Positions 34,794 to 46,189 of a DNA stretch of 64,000 nucleotides are shown in pieces. The stretch lies in contig JBCAML010000016.1 of the NCBI GenBank assembly GCA_038503075.1, positions 868,001 to 932,000 of the forward strand. Direction: 5' to 3'. The translations under genes were made by a program, and so were the position numbers. The stretch is from Gyromitra esculenta (Eukaryota > Ascomycota > Pezizomycetes > Pezizales > Discinaceae). The notes beneath the pieces are model-generated. The model made no database searches. It was given only the letters and a program-made list of their open reading frames with translations, and was not told the origin of the DNA. How positions within the stretch are numbered: position 1 is the first letter of the stretch; each line of letters opens with the position of its first letter.

Positions 34794-36257
34794 CTTCAAG
34801 TCATCATAAACTTGAACCATCTGTAGAGCCTGTAGAATCTCCGTATACACTCTTGCTGTTAGTTTCTTGTCCAAGTAGCACTGTTTATCTCAGGGGATAC
34901 CTGAGAGCTTGACGAGAATCTCGCTCCTTGAGACGTATGGGTTCTGAGTTGTTCTATTTTCGTTGTTCGTTATGCTTCGTTTGGTTTCTTTTACACTGAG
35001 TCATACATTTGTCATCGAAGGGATGGATTATGGATATATAAGCAAAGGGCTTTCCCCTCATGTTGTATCTTTTCTTCTCTTCTCTTTAAGCAACGTCTTC
35101 TGTAGTACACTCTTTGTATTCTTACAAAATACAAACCTCGGTTGCACCTCGCAAATCTTCGCTGTTGCTGCCCACGAGTCGCCTTGACTCAATACCTACG
35201 TAGAGCCTGTGGAATCTTCGCAATTCTCCTGTTGCTTGTTTCTTGTTGAGTAGCTCTGCACATCTTTGGGGATACCGAAGAGCTCAACAAGAACCTCGCC
35301 CCTTGAGACTTCCAGATCCCGCAACTACATCAACGTAGTGCCTTTGTCAGAGTTGCCTTGACTCTTCGTAGACGTAGAGCCTATAGAATCATCGTATACT
35401 TCTCGTCACTTAGGATTGTTCAAGTAGCACTGCTCACCTTTGGGGATACCAAAGGGCTTGACAAAACCTCACTCCTCGAGAATTCTCGATTTCGGTGTTC
35501 TTTGAACTCTGCCATCTTTCATACATTCCGGCATATACACTTTGTAGCTTTACCAATACCAAGAATAAACCCTTTTTCGTCAAGGTTATATGTATTGCCC
35601 AGGGCTATTTGGTACTTTTCTACTGTAGTTTGTAACTGGTTATATAATTAGTATAGTGTAGTGGATATTTTCTACTATAGACTTGTAGAGGTCTATAGTT
35701 CGTTTCTCATTCAAAGATTTTTTAATATTTAAGAAAATGCTTACCTTCCAGAAGAAATCATTCATTATATTCCAATTTACGGCATTTGCTCGATTAGTAG
35801 CAATGGCTTTGGCAAGAACATAACGGCACTCGTGATGGAGGTCTAGGAACCTGTAAATGCAGTCATGGCCTAAGAGCCTATCAGGATTTCGCCGGTGCAA
35901 TAAATTATGAGCAAGCTCATGAAGCACAGTCTTATCGGCTGGAACATTAAAATCATCTAAGAATAGTAAACGCTCAACAAGGAGCTTTTCTTCCTCCACA
36001 GTAAGGACTTGCATGTCGGCAAAATGCTGTTCAAGGTTTTTTTGGCATGGGTTCCGGAGGTGTCGTCGTAGTGTTGACTCTGGTATATCGTATAACCTCG
36101 CAATTTGAAGAACAACTGGTTTCTTCATGGTTGGATCTTCTTCGTGTGACCGCAGTTCTGCGTAATAGTGGCTTTGGGCTAATGCCAGGCGCTCGCATTT
36201 TGAATATTGATAGTCATGGCGAACATCAGGCAACCGTGTTGATTTGCTGGTAGACAT

Positions 36258-37564
36258 GTTGAACTTTGCGCTGATAAGAGACAGTTGTACTTTGTGGTTC
36301 TGTTGTTCTTAAGGTTTATATACATGTACACACAAAATGACTTTCTTCATGAACTTTCTACCATATCGCTAATCTTTTACAACCCCGAGAACCTTCTACT
36401 AGTAGCGCCTTCATGTCATGAAGTTTTCCCGAACTCAAAAGCTCTTGAATTTGTAAGATCGGTTCCTGGCTTTGCTAAGCCACGCCTCCTGTTCGCCACC
36501 ACCCCAGTCTCGCCATCACCCCGGGGGCGACTGTACCACTCATGACATGTAACTATTTGGTAGTACCATTACAGAAGACACTAGGGGACACCTGAAGACA
36601 TATGAAGACACCTGAGGCCCTGAAGGAATATTGCCCTTCTGGAAGACATTTTCAATTTTTTTGCTGATGCTACACTTGAGACTTACCGCTCCTGCTGTTC
36701 TTCTGCTGCCCTCCCGGTTATTTTTCAATAGTGGCTGTACCCTCAAAGCTATTATGTTACAACAAGATTAATTTTATCTCAACCGGATATTTTCTACCTT
36801 GGAATGGCAGTAATCTTATTCTTCTTTCAGTATCCACTCTTGGATTACCCCTGTTACATACATTTGACTCTGTATAATTTTATAACAACATACCATCAAG
36901 AGGATCCTGTTTTACACGCTATTCCCACCCTTTAAGGTTGTCCGAAAGACTTGATGTTGCTTAAAGCCTTTCTTCTTGCCTTTTGGAGCACTCCTCTAAT
37001 GGCGTAAATTCCGCTAACTTCATCATTAGATATTTTTCCCAAAGCTTGCACACCTCATACTTTTTAATAGGCGTGAACCTTGTAACATTTTGTCGCTCGG
37101 GAGGCAACCTAAAATCGGGTTTTGAGTTGACTCGGGACAAAAACGTGTGAAAAGTCTTATGTATTCATTCTCCTTCGTTGCTACCTACCCCACCAGAATT
37201 ATTTTTTTGCTGTCCCGAATAACTTGCTATCTCGTACAAAATTTACTCGGTTCCGGGAATCTGGCATATCGAGGTGCGACTGTGGTCGTGTGCATATGTA
37301 TTCCTTCTTTCGATTCGCAGCTCATATCGTGAATCGTGATCGGCACATGTTGTTCAGGGATTATCAGATCGAGATTTGCACCAGGTTTAATGATTAACTT
37401 TGTATGACGTCGCCACTCATCCCAACAAACCTACGTCACCCTTTAAGTGTGACGATTCCTGGCTTTTCCAGCAAGCACGTCATCTATTTTCCTTCCAGTA
37501 TATAGTGTTAGACAAGTCATTAAAGACCTTTATATCCGTCTTCTTGCTACACAGTAGCTTTACG
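36258..37564. other. Boundary region between transposon island and genes
   Basis: Leader side of the pogo element, then ordinary intergenic DNA with the 5' region of the next gene. A direct repeat of ACACTWGGGGACACC occurs at 36578-36592 and 23144-23158. TACATGTA occurs at 36321. No gene seen. Confidence 0.5.
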
Positions 37565-39326
37565 ATGAGTAAACTTTGGGGCCCCAGGGAACCTGATGAC
37601 GACGAGCGTCTAGAGTCGTCTCAAATGCCATATGATAGGGCTATAGATGAACATACCAGCCTCCTAGCTCCCCAGAATGGACGTCGCCCCCTCGATCCCG
37701 ACGACCCAGCAGTTACACCATATAACCTACTCTCTGTGAGGTCTTTGAGATGGACGTCGATATTGCTCTTGACGATTTCGTTACTTTGGTGGACTGTTCT
37801 TTTCATATCTCTATTCATAAGCCCGCCTGGGATATACTCAAGAGGGAGTGGGTTTTTTAATTTCGCGTAAGCTTCCAAGCCGGTTAGCTTTATCACCGAC
37901 TCAAGTTAGACAATTCACTTACGAGTATCTGTCTTGATTACATGTAGCTACTCTACACTCGCGACTGCCAGCTTAATCCTGCTACTGATATTTTTCTCCA
38001 CTCCTTCAAAATCCGAGCAATATTCCTGGATAGTTTTATCAATCCTCTTGTTGATTGACACAATTATCATTTTGGCTGTACCATGGATTCGTGGTGAGGA
38101 AGATTGGATCGGGATTGTGTCTGTGCTCTGGGCGACCATGATCAGTGTTTGGGGTGTTAGTTCCCTCTTCGCCCCTTTATTCACGTTATTATTTGAGTAC
38201 TAATGTGAACACATAGGTGCTTTGTGACCGCGTTGTTGCATATGGGAAAAGAGAGGAGGAAGAACGTCTAACTGGTCGCCAGGAAACTAGACGCTCTTTG
38301 TCTGAATGGCTTTCGGTCTTTTCCTCTACTATTATTCTCATCGCATTTGGCGTAATCGCGTTCCTATTCACGGCAACCCTCATCCTACGCTCTAGAGATG
38401 CGTCGCTTGCACCACCCGGAAGCCGGTATTGGGTGGATGGGCATAAGTATGAGGTGCACGTTTTCTGTCAAGGGAATACTACAGCCCATCATGGAAAAGA
38501 TGCGATAACTGTGCTTCTGGAAGGAGGGGAAGATCCTGTAAAGTATGGATTGGAAGGATGGGTTTTGGATGCCTATCAGGATAAAAAAATCGACAAATAC
38601 TGTTACTGGGATAGACCTGGTCTCGGTTTCAGTGAAAATGCACCAAGCCCTCTATCAGCTGGTATGGCTGCTGACGCTTTATCAGAAGCGCTTATGAGGG
38701 CAGGTGAAAAGGGGCCATGGGTGTTGGTCTCTCATGGCGTAGGGGGGTAATTATTTCCCGCTCTCTATTCTTTTCACTTTTCAAGACAGCTGATCACCAC
38801 AATCAGGATCTATTCTCGCATTTTTGCCTCCCGCCACATTTCCGAGGTAAAGGGATTGCTTCTAATCGACGCCCTTCCAGAATCCCAACTTCATCGCATT
38901 GGCTCCGCTCGAAGGGGATTTGTTCTTTGGCTTCGTGGGATCATCAGCCCGCTTGGTATTGATAGTTTGACAGGCGCCATCTTCATGGGCCGCAATCGTG
39001 CGGATCGTACGTACGGCCGGACCGCTTACCAGAACGGAAAGCAGATCAAGGCGAAACTTCAAGAGAATTTAGTGGCCACAACCTTTACAAAGAACGAGAT
39101 TGGAGCCGCCAGGGCCATCCTGCCTAAAGATGTGCCTATTGTTGTTGTAAGCTCAGGCAAAGAAATTAAAGCAGACCAACGGTGGAGTGATGGTCAGAGA
39201 GAATTGACCGAAATCACGCAAAATTTGGTGGCTTGGGATGTGGTCAGCCACGCACCACACAACGTCTGGAATAGTATAGCAGGCCGCACTCTTTTGGTAA
39301 AAAGGCTGGAACAATTGTTAAGCTAG
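37565..39326 (+). CDS. Membrane alpha/beta hydrolase-like protein (DUF2417-like)
   Basis: Four exons: 37565-37866, 37948-38155, 38217-38746 and 38807-39326, giving 519 residues. All introns are GT-AG; the second (61 nt) has branch TACTAAT. An acidic N-terminus (EPDDDERLESS) leads into about five hydrophobic helices (near residues 62-85, 103-117, 124-142, 150-168 and 200-225), then RLTGRQETRRSLSEW and an extracytoplasmic or lumenal alpha/beta-hydrolase domain (VHVFCQG, YCYWDRPGLGFSE, VLVSHGVGGIYSR, C-terminal DVVSHAPHNVW). This fits the fungal DUF2417 membrane proteins as I remember them. The nucleophile elbow reads SHGVG instead of GxSxG, with Gly where Ser should be, so a non-catalytic role is possible. 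The substrate is unknown. Confidence 0.82.
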
Positions 39327-40272
39327 TAAGCGTCGTTCAACTTATTCCTTTTTATTTATGATATGAGATGATTCTCCGCGTCCTGGTTTTCTTTATTTAA
39401 ATTTAGTTAGTACTATAATTTTGGAGCGGATATATCGGTTATCTTGCTGGAGAAAGGAAAGAATACATTTAGTGGCAACGAAGGTTGGTAATAAGTAAAA
39501 AGACGAATTGAATCCTAGAGACAGTAGGATTTTTTTTTTTAATATATCAAATAAGTGAAGATGGGTGAATGATTCCCAGCCTTGTGTAGCGTCGCTCTAT
39601 AGGTACATACGTAGATCTAGACTCTACAGTACAAGGCCCAGGCATAAAGTGACCGAACAGTAGGGATCTGCATGCAGAACAGAATACCATAAGGATGGTT
39701 GATAATAACGAATAGCTGCAATCACAATTTTATGTTAAGACATGCAGATCCAGAGTAATAAATGGCACAGTGACTTTGCCTTCGTGGCTGAGTTGCTCAA
39801 CCACAGCGATTACCACGGAGTCAACTAAAGGATAATCACAGTAATAAGATGAAAACTGCGACCTTTTTTTCCCTATTTTTCTCTATGATGTGCTTTTACC
39901 AAGTAACGATTTTTCTTTTGACTCTTTCTTGGTTTGGCAGCATTGGGTGTGGAAGAAGCCTCTTGACTGGTTATCCCTGATGTTTTGTAGTGAGTTAAGA
40001 TCGCTCCCGCCTGCTTTTCCGAGTCTAAGCGGTGCTTGCATCCTCAAACCCTGACCCTGACCAGATACCTCGGCCAACTCTCTCAACGCTGGCAGCTCTT
40101 CTACTAGTACAGCACCTTTCGTGTGCAAGTACCTAGATCCCCATCTCCACTTGCACACCCCTCGCACTCTTCATTTGAGTTTGTTGTTCATAATTCCCCC
40201 ATTTATATCCATATTCTTAGTCTGGTTCAACTTTGAATTGAGGTCTTCCTGCCCGTTTTATTTCCCTTAGGA
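39327..40272. other. Intergenic region
   Basis: 946 bp between two plus-strand genes, AT-rich with a run of ten T near 39530. It holds the 3' end of the hydrolase gene and the promoter of the dehydrogenase gene. No further gene or repeat recognised. Confidence 0.5.
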
Positions 40273-42353
40273 ATGGCTTCTCAGAGACTGTTTGCCCGTT
40301 CTATTTTCGCAACCATGTCCAAAGCTCGCCCTCCAACCTGGTCCTTCCCCGCCGGGGCTTCCCAGGGCTTAACGGCTACTCGACGACTACATGCCACCGC
40401 AAATCATCTCAACGCAGCTGCTGTAACTACTTCCATAAGTTACCCTATGTCCCACGAGAAGATTGCCTCACCCCGAAACACCAAGCACTTCATCGACAAC
40501 CAGTTCGTAGAATCCCAGGCAGAAGTTTGGATTGATCTCCATGATCCTGCTACCAACAATCTTGTTACCCGTGTTCCCCAATCCACAGATGCGGAATTGA
40601 AGGCAGCAGTGGACTCGGCAGCGAAGGCATTTCCGAAATGGAAGGCTACGAGCTTATTGGCCAGACAACAGATCATGTTCAAGCTTGTTGCATTGATTAG
40701 GCAGAATTGGGACAGGTTGGCAGCAAGCATTACCTTGGAACAAGGTAAGACGCTTGTGGATGCCCGGGGGGATGTCTTACGAGGTCTGCAAGTTGCTGAG
40801 GTGAGTTTCAATTTTAAATTGCGAATTTAACGGCTGAAGTTAACGATAACTTAATTGGAAGACTGCTTGTGGTATCACTACACAATTGACTGGTGAAGTC
40901 TTGGAAGTGAGCAAGGACATGGAAACTAGGAGCTACCGGGAGCCCTTGGGTATTGTTGCTGCCATCTGCCCTTTTAGTATGTTTCTTCTGCCGCCTTACG
41001 CATTATAGTGATACCTCAGCTGATTCACTAAACTCAGATTTCCCTGCCATGTAGGTTGCTGTAGAATGCCATTTTAAGTACCCCAAAATTAACTGATATA
41101 GGATTCCATTATGGTGCCTACCACTAGCTACTATGACTGGTAATTGTTTGATTTTGAAACCCTCTGAGCGAGAGTAAGTTTTAGTGTATCTAGTTGTCCA
41201 TTACTTGCTAACGTCTCAAAGTCCGGGTGCTTCCATGATTATTGCAGAGCTTGCCAGAGAGGCTGGGCTTCCAGATGGTGTATTAAATATTATACATGGC
41301 TCCGCAAAGACTGTTGATTTTATCATCGACGAACCCCGAATCAAGGCCATCAGTTTCGTTGGTAGTGACAAGGCTGGCAAATATATCTACTCTCGTGGTT
41401 CCGAAAAAGGAAAACGCGTGCAGGCGAACCTTGGTGCCAAGAACCATGCTGCGTAATTCTCTTGTTCTTATTGCTCCTCTAGCAATATATTTTAACATCG
41501 TTATAGTATTATGCCTGATGCCAACAAAAACGCTACCATCAATGCCATCGTTGGTGCTGCTTTTGGTGCCGCAGGCCAACGCTGCATGGCGCTTTCAACA
41601 CTGGTTCTTGTTGGTGCAGCGCAGGACTGGTTGCCGGATATTGCAGAGCAAGCAAAGAAGCTTAAGGTTGATGGCGGCTTTGAGGATGGAGCTGATTTGG
41701 GACCAGTTATCTCTCCCCAATCAAAAGAGCGAATTGAAGGCCTGATTCAGAGTGCTGTTGATGAAGGTGCGATGCTCTTGCTCGATGGAAGGGGCTACAA
41801 GCCTGAGAAGTATCCCAACGGAAATTTTGTGAGGGACTATTTTCTTTACTTTCGATGATATTTTTGCTGACTTGCCCTTTATAGATCGCCCCTACGATTA
41901 TTACTGGTGTAAAAAAAAATATGCAGTGTTATAAGCAGGAGATCTTTGGGCCAGTACTCGTTTGCTTGAATGTCGATACCTTAGAGGATGCCATCGATCT
42001 GATTAACTCTAACAAGTACGGGAATGGAGTGGCAATTTTCACCAATAGTGGGGCTACCGCGGGGAGATTTCAAAGAGATATTGAGGTCGGACAAGTAGGG
42101 ATCAATGTGCCTATCCCTGTCCCTCTTCCCATGTTCTCGTTTACTGGAAACAAGGGATCGATTGCTGGGCAAGGTGGAAATTACTTTTATGGCAAAGCTG
42201 GGCTCAATTTCTACACACAACTGAAGACTGTTACATCGTAAGGATTGCTACACCCACTTTCTCATCGCAGATACTAATAAACCCTTTAGATTGTGGAGGA
42301 GTGAGGATGCTATTGCAACCAAAGCTTCGACAGCGATGCCTACCCATTCTTAA
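40273..42353 (+). CDS. Methylmalonate-semialdehyde dehydrogenase (acylating), mitochondrial
   Basis: Oxidises methylmalonate and malonate semialdehydes to propionyl- and acetyl-CoA in valine catabolism, NAD- and CoA-dependent. Eight exons: 40273-40800, 40862-40976, 41038-41050, 41102-41173, 41222-41452, 41507-41828, 41885-42237 and 42290-42353; 565 residues. An Arg/Ser/Ala-rich presequence ([21 protein letters not shown]) suits mitochondrial import. Family marks: [39 protein letters not shown] in place of the ELGGK of other ALDHs, catalytic Cys about residue 346 (AGQRCMALS), [10 protein letters not shown] and [22 protein letters not shown]. Exon 3 is only 13 nt, yet the frame across it gives exactly the conserved NFPAMIPLW. 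Length fits the family with an extended N-terminus. Confidence 0.95.
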
Positions 42354-44861
42354 GTAGTTGGCCATATTCTCCCACTCTCTTAATTGTAAAACCTATCGTC
42401 CCAGGTATGGAGAAAAGCTGTAAGGCTTTTCAAAAAAATAAACCACTCCCCACCATGTTAATACAAAGTGGATAGTTTAAATCGTATTCTTATGTGGCTC
42501 AAAAGCCTTAAATCATTCAGCGTATTTCTATTCATCGCTCTAAGAGATACAGTACAAAAAATGAAGGAGAGTTGCTACCTAATTCTTAAAATAAACCCCA
42601 AGCACTGTAGCGTTTCTTGAAGAACCACGCCACGCAGTAGGATGGGTCCTAAATTAATCGCTAATTCACAATTGCAAAAATACCATAACAATCCCATACA
42701 ATTATATTCTCCTTTTTGTGCTGCAGCACCATATACATGTATATATACCAGACAGATGTGCTCTTGATGTGGCTTCATATTCATGGGTCTAGTCCTTGGA
42801 GAGGGTCAGGAATCCTCCTAACTTCAAAAACTTGAGAAAAGCACCCGAATTAAATAGTTACACAGGACTCTTTTGGAAACACTTTATAATTTCATTTTCC
42901 TCCAGGTTTCTATCTGCATATATACGGTGCTTTATTAGCAAAGCATTACTCATGATCATCAAACCTTAAAAAAATTCCAGCAAGATGTAGTGTATTTAAG
43001 TAGAAAAACAGTTAAGTTATGAATTCCCTTTTCCCCTTTGGCCCTGCAGCTCTGGGCCGTAGTATGGGTATGGTGCAGGAAGTCTTAGAGGGCAAGTGTG
43101 CAAAGGTCTCCACATGTATTTTTTCACTGGATCGCCACCTCATCATCTGACGGGTGCTAGTACGTACTGGCATCAACGTTAGTAGGGTTTTTCGAGCTTC
43201 AACGGCTTCCTGGTTGATGGTTGAGGTTCAAATTGAGAGCACACTACATGTATGTAGTATGCAATAACGTCACGTGCACCCTGTGTGGCAATCTAGTGAA
43301 AAAATACATGTGGAGACCTTTACACACTTTCCCCTAATTATAAGACTTCCTGCACCATACATGTATTCATCCTACGGCATAGTTAGGTTAGCCATTCCTT
43401 ACATGTACAGCCTCGTTCGAAAAGTCTTGGCATCCCTCGTCTCTGTCAAGCACGACTGCCGACGGATTGAGGCTATAATTTTTGTAGAAGATATTATGTG
43501 AGGTAGTTAGACGCTATTCAGCATCTGAGGATCTCAATAGTTTTCCACCCTTTTGAATTACTGTTTTCCAGTTCGATTCATAGCTATTTAGTTTATTATC
43601 AACGATTAGTAGGGTTCCAGGATTTTTCGAACGTGACTGTACACATCACAAACATGCATGTATACTCGTACGTACATCTAGCTATCTAACTAATATAATT
43701 CGATTTCAACCGAGGGAACTGGTAGGGACAATACTCCGGAAATGACGAAATATATCTACGAGAACTTAGCAATCACTACATGTAGCACGCTGGTTTTTCA
43801 GCTTCTACTGAGCTATAACTAAGGTATATAACACCTTCTTCATCAGCGGTAGGAATGAGGTATTCGAAGCTAAAATTAATTGCTGCGTTGATCCTAAGGT
43901 TCTGGAGCTGCCAGAGTACCTTATAATTACATGTATGATAGCTTGATGAATGATGTGTGGCTCCCAGCCACATTCCGTCCTGGCGGCTACTTAGCGATCG
44001 CTTAGAGTATGCCCTGCAGCCGAGAAGATATCACGCCAGACAAGAAGCTTGCTGTGCAACATGGGGTGATATGATACTCTATATTAGTGATACCCCGAAA
44101 ACAGTCATAAGATTGGATGACAAGACAAATAGGAACTTCCAGGTTTGTATCCCCAATCTAATATGAGAGTTCTGTCCCACGGCGATTTGATGAAATGTCT
44201 TATCAGTGCAGGGCTAGAGATAAGACGCACTGAGCCATCCCATGTATGTACTTCTCTGGAGTTTCCTGTGCCAGATTACAGCGTGTACATTCTTCGAATC
44301 GCTATTAAATTAGGTCTGTTCGCATCCCGACTGCCTTCAGCTGCTGCGGCGCGAAGCAGCCTACGAGACTACCATTCAATTAAGCTCACCACTACCAGAT
44401 AAACGATGGGGAGGGAGGAATTGGTATCTATGCATCTATCATAGGTATATGTCCCTGTACGTACACCATGGAATAGTTATTATTGATATAATATCGAGAT
44501 CTGCGTCAGCCAAGACTCTATTTGTTTTTCCCTTTTGTACCTCTGCAAGATGTGACTAGGAACAGAACAGGATCCACATGATGGGGCATCTTGTGCTCTC
44601 GTCTGTTTGTTCCTTGTTGGGTTCTTGGTAGTATCGCTGCTCCTCTTCCTCATCCTCCCCCCGCCTTTGTCCAAACCATTTCCCCGTGTACTTAGCAGTG
44701 CTATTCTTCCACATCGTTAGAATTCCTTCTCTCACGTTTCTCCTTTTCGCACCAGCAACTATCGAACAAAGAAAAATCATCTCCCGGCTTAATCCCCGGC
44801 CTTATTACTCAAAATAGTTACCATATAATCGACTAGGAAAGCAATCGCAAAATACACGACG
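42354..44861. other. Intergenic region with a MITE-like hairpin
   Basis: 2.5 kb without a convincing gene. It holds five copies of TACATGTA (42734, 43245, 43400, 43777, 43928) and the inverted-repeat element at 43056-43378. Open frames in it lack splice structure or recognisable motifs. Confidence 0.55.
43056..43378. mobile_element. MITE-like element with ~60-bp inverted arms
   Basis: The left arm (43070-43128: TGGTGCAGGAAGTCTTAGAG then GTCTCCACATGTATTTTTTC) returns inverted at 43295-43364, with a few mismatches and a short insertion. A GCCGTAG/CTACGGC pair marks the outer ends. The loop is about 165 bp with no coding. A clear duplication was not found. Confidence 0.65.
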
Positions 44862-45620
44862 ATGACTGGCGTTGAAACCGTTTCTCACGGCCGCGGAGGT
44901 ATTTACACGCATTCGTTTCACTTTATCACCCTTTTTTTTATATTGTGTTATAACTGGGTTGGAGAAAAACAACACCGATACTAACACTACTTAACCTGCG
45001 AACCACCAGGCCAAGGCAATATCTGCCCCGATCCAACAGAATATGCTGATGGAGGCATCCATCGCGCAGGCGACCCGGCAGCCTCTGGAGCAGCCTACTC
45101 TGCTGGAGTAAGAATTACTGTTTCTTTTTCAAAAACAGTATCACCATCGATATATGCCGTTCATTTCGTTTAACTAATATTCGTACCTAGAGAGGTGGCG
45201 CTGGCAACATGGGCTCCCCTCGGCAGGAAGCGGTAGCCACAGGCGCCGATGACGATGTCGTTCCGGAGGCCGCAAGACTGGACGCCCGCCCCGATGAACC
45301 TCATCACACAGGTGTATGTGAATTTGCTCCTCTTTTACCCGTGTCAGGCCCGAAGTACTAGAAAAAGTATTGGGGGTAAACTAGCGCACCAAAGAGCTTG
45401 AATGCGCCAGTCGGATACCCCAGACCCCCAAATATTTTTCTAGTACTTATGATCTATAACGAGTAGTTTTCTTCTTTCATTTTTCTATTCTACTAGGAAA
45501 TGCTAAAATAATATCCCGGACGGGCAGCGAGGTGGTGAGGGAAATTTTGTGAATAAGTCCAAGCCCCATGAGGGACTCGCCGAGAAACTCAAAAGGAAAC
45601 TTTTTGGTAGGAAGAAGTGA
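44862..45620 (+). CDS. Small GRGGxGN-repeat protein (DUF3602-like)
   Basis: Four exons: 44862-44898, 45010-45107, 45191-45313 and 45528-45620, encoding 116 residues. Three copies of GRGGxGN stand at residues 10-16 (GRGGQGN), 45-51 (GRGGAGN) and 86-92 (GRGGEGN), separated by acidic, disordered spacers, with a basic tail KLKRKLFGRKK. This layout is that of the fungal DUF3602 family, whose function I do not know. An intron falls in each repeat: in the second Gly of repeat 1, and exactly between G and R in repeats 2 and 3. The third intron (214 nt) contains a small hairpin element. The exon chain is supported by the repeat reading through every junction. Confidence 0.82.
45353..45448. mobile_element. 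Tiny MITE in intron 3 of the GRGGxGN gene
   Basis: 25-bp arms AAGTACTAGAAAAAGTATTG... (45353-45377) and its near-perfect inverse (45424-45448) around a 46-bp centre. The ends fit a TA duplication followed by CTAGAAAAA. Confidence 0.65.
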
Positions 45621-46189
45621 ACAAAATCGGTCAGTTACATATGCAGTCTTATAGGCGTATTTTATTTAACGGGCAGTTGGGTTAGGGTTTGCTTGTTGGC
45701 ATCTTTTCGGTTCACATCACGCTCTCTGGCGTTTAATTGGTGATCCTCTAGGGGTTCTTTATGTTGAGTTTGTGGGAGGATATCATGCTGTTCTTTATTT
45801 CCGTTCTCGAATCATTCGAGAAGTCATGATTGCATTTGTCGAGCTTCGATGGAGTAATAGTCTGCCATGTTTGATCGGGGAAAGATTTTTCGGTGTATAA
45901 TAGGTATCTCAGGAATCTGATATAATATCCATATAGCAACATGTCATGGATGCAGAGTATTACCCTACTCTCAAGGTTCAGCAGTAGAGATATCTTTTCG
46001 CTTACGAGGAAAGATTCAATCCAAATGCTGTCCTCTATGATGATAGCCTGCAAGCCGACGAGTGCTTGTACGTGATTCTAGGTGGCCGGTGCCAAGGCTA
46101 CGTTGCTTTAGCTGCATGTTCACCTCTCTGTCTTCTTCCTCCTCTTCCCTCGAGCTCCCTTCTACAGCTGCATACGATCACACACCGCC
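45621..46189. other. Intergenic region
   Basis: 569 bp between two plus-strand genes. A 101-codon minus-strand open frame (46053-45748) has no recognisable motif and is not supported. Confidence 0.45.

Larger units (their letters stand above)
33694..34933 (+). mobile_element. Solo LTR A5 (type A) inside A7, carrying A6 and B5
   Basis: Flanked by CGTAT (33689-33693 and 34934-34938). Its pieces are 33694-33933, 34348-34382 and 34799-34933. Hairpin stem TCTCAGG/CCTGAGA (34888-34906). Confidence 0.85.
33656..35308 (+). mobile_element. Solo LTR A7 (type A) inside A4, carrying A5
   Basis: Flanked by CTTCC (33651-33655 and 35309-35313). Only its first 38 bases precede A5; the rest is 34939-35308. 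It carries the cleanest outer stem of the hairpin (35240-35250 with 35283-35293). Confidence 0.85.
31678..35481 (+). mobile_element. Solo LTR A4 (type A), carrying nested X2 and A7
   Basis: Inserted in the pogo transposase, flanked by ATTCT (31673-31677 and 35482-35486). Its own ~460 bp is in three pieces: 31678-31857, 33551-33655 and 35314-35481. The reassembled order (TATATAAGCG, AAGCAACGT, CCTTTGG-GGATA-CCAAAGG hairpin, CTCGAGA end) matches A1 and A3. Confidence 0.85.
24381..36257 (-). pseudogene. pogo-type transposase, torn apart by E5 and A4
   Basis: Minus-strand transposase of a pogo/Fot1-like DNA transposon. Exon 1 (36257-35745, MSTSKSTRLPDVRHDYQ) holds a psq-type helix-turn-helix (QIARLYDIPESTLRRHL) and a CENP-B-like second HTH. 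An intron follows at 35744-35636 (GTAAGC...TACTAAT...CAG), then YQIALGNTYNLDEKGFILGIGKATKCIC with the first catalytic Asp, and a frameshift. Solo LTR A4 interrupts at 35481, coding resumes at 31677 (VVESISSDGF), E5 interrupts at 31504, and the C-terminal part is 25053-24381 with HTSHVLQPLDVGVF. The second Asp motif, usually LDGHxSH, reads IFHGFEAH, so the enzyme was decayed anyway. Terminal repeats of the transposon were not identified. Confidence 0.88.

Noticed and set aside
44480..44780. Overlapping minus-strand open frames upstream of the GRGGxGN gene
   Set aside because: They have no conserved motif, and this is the likely promoter of the downstream gene.
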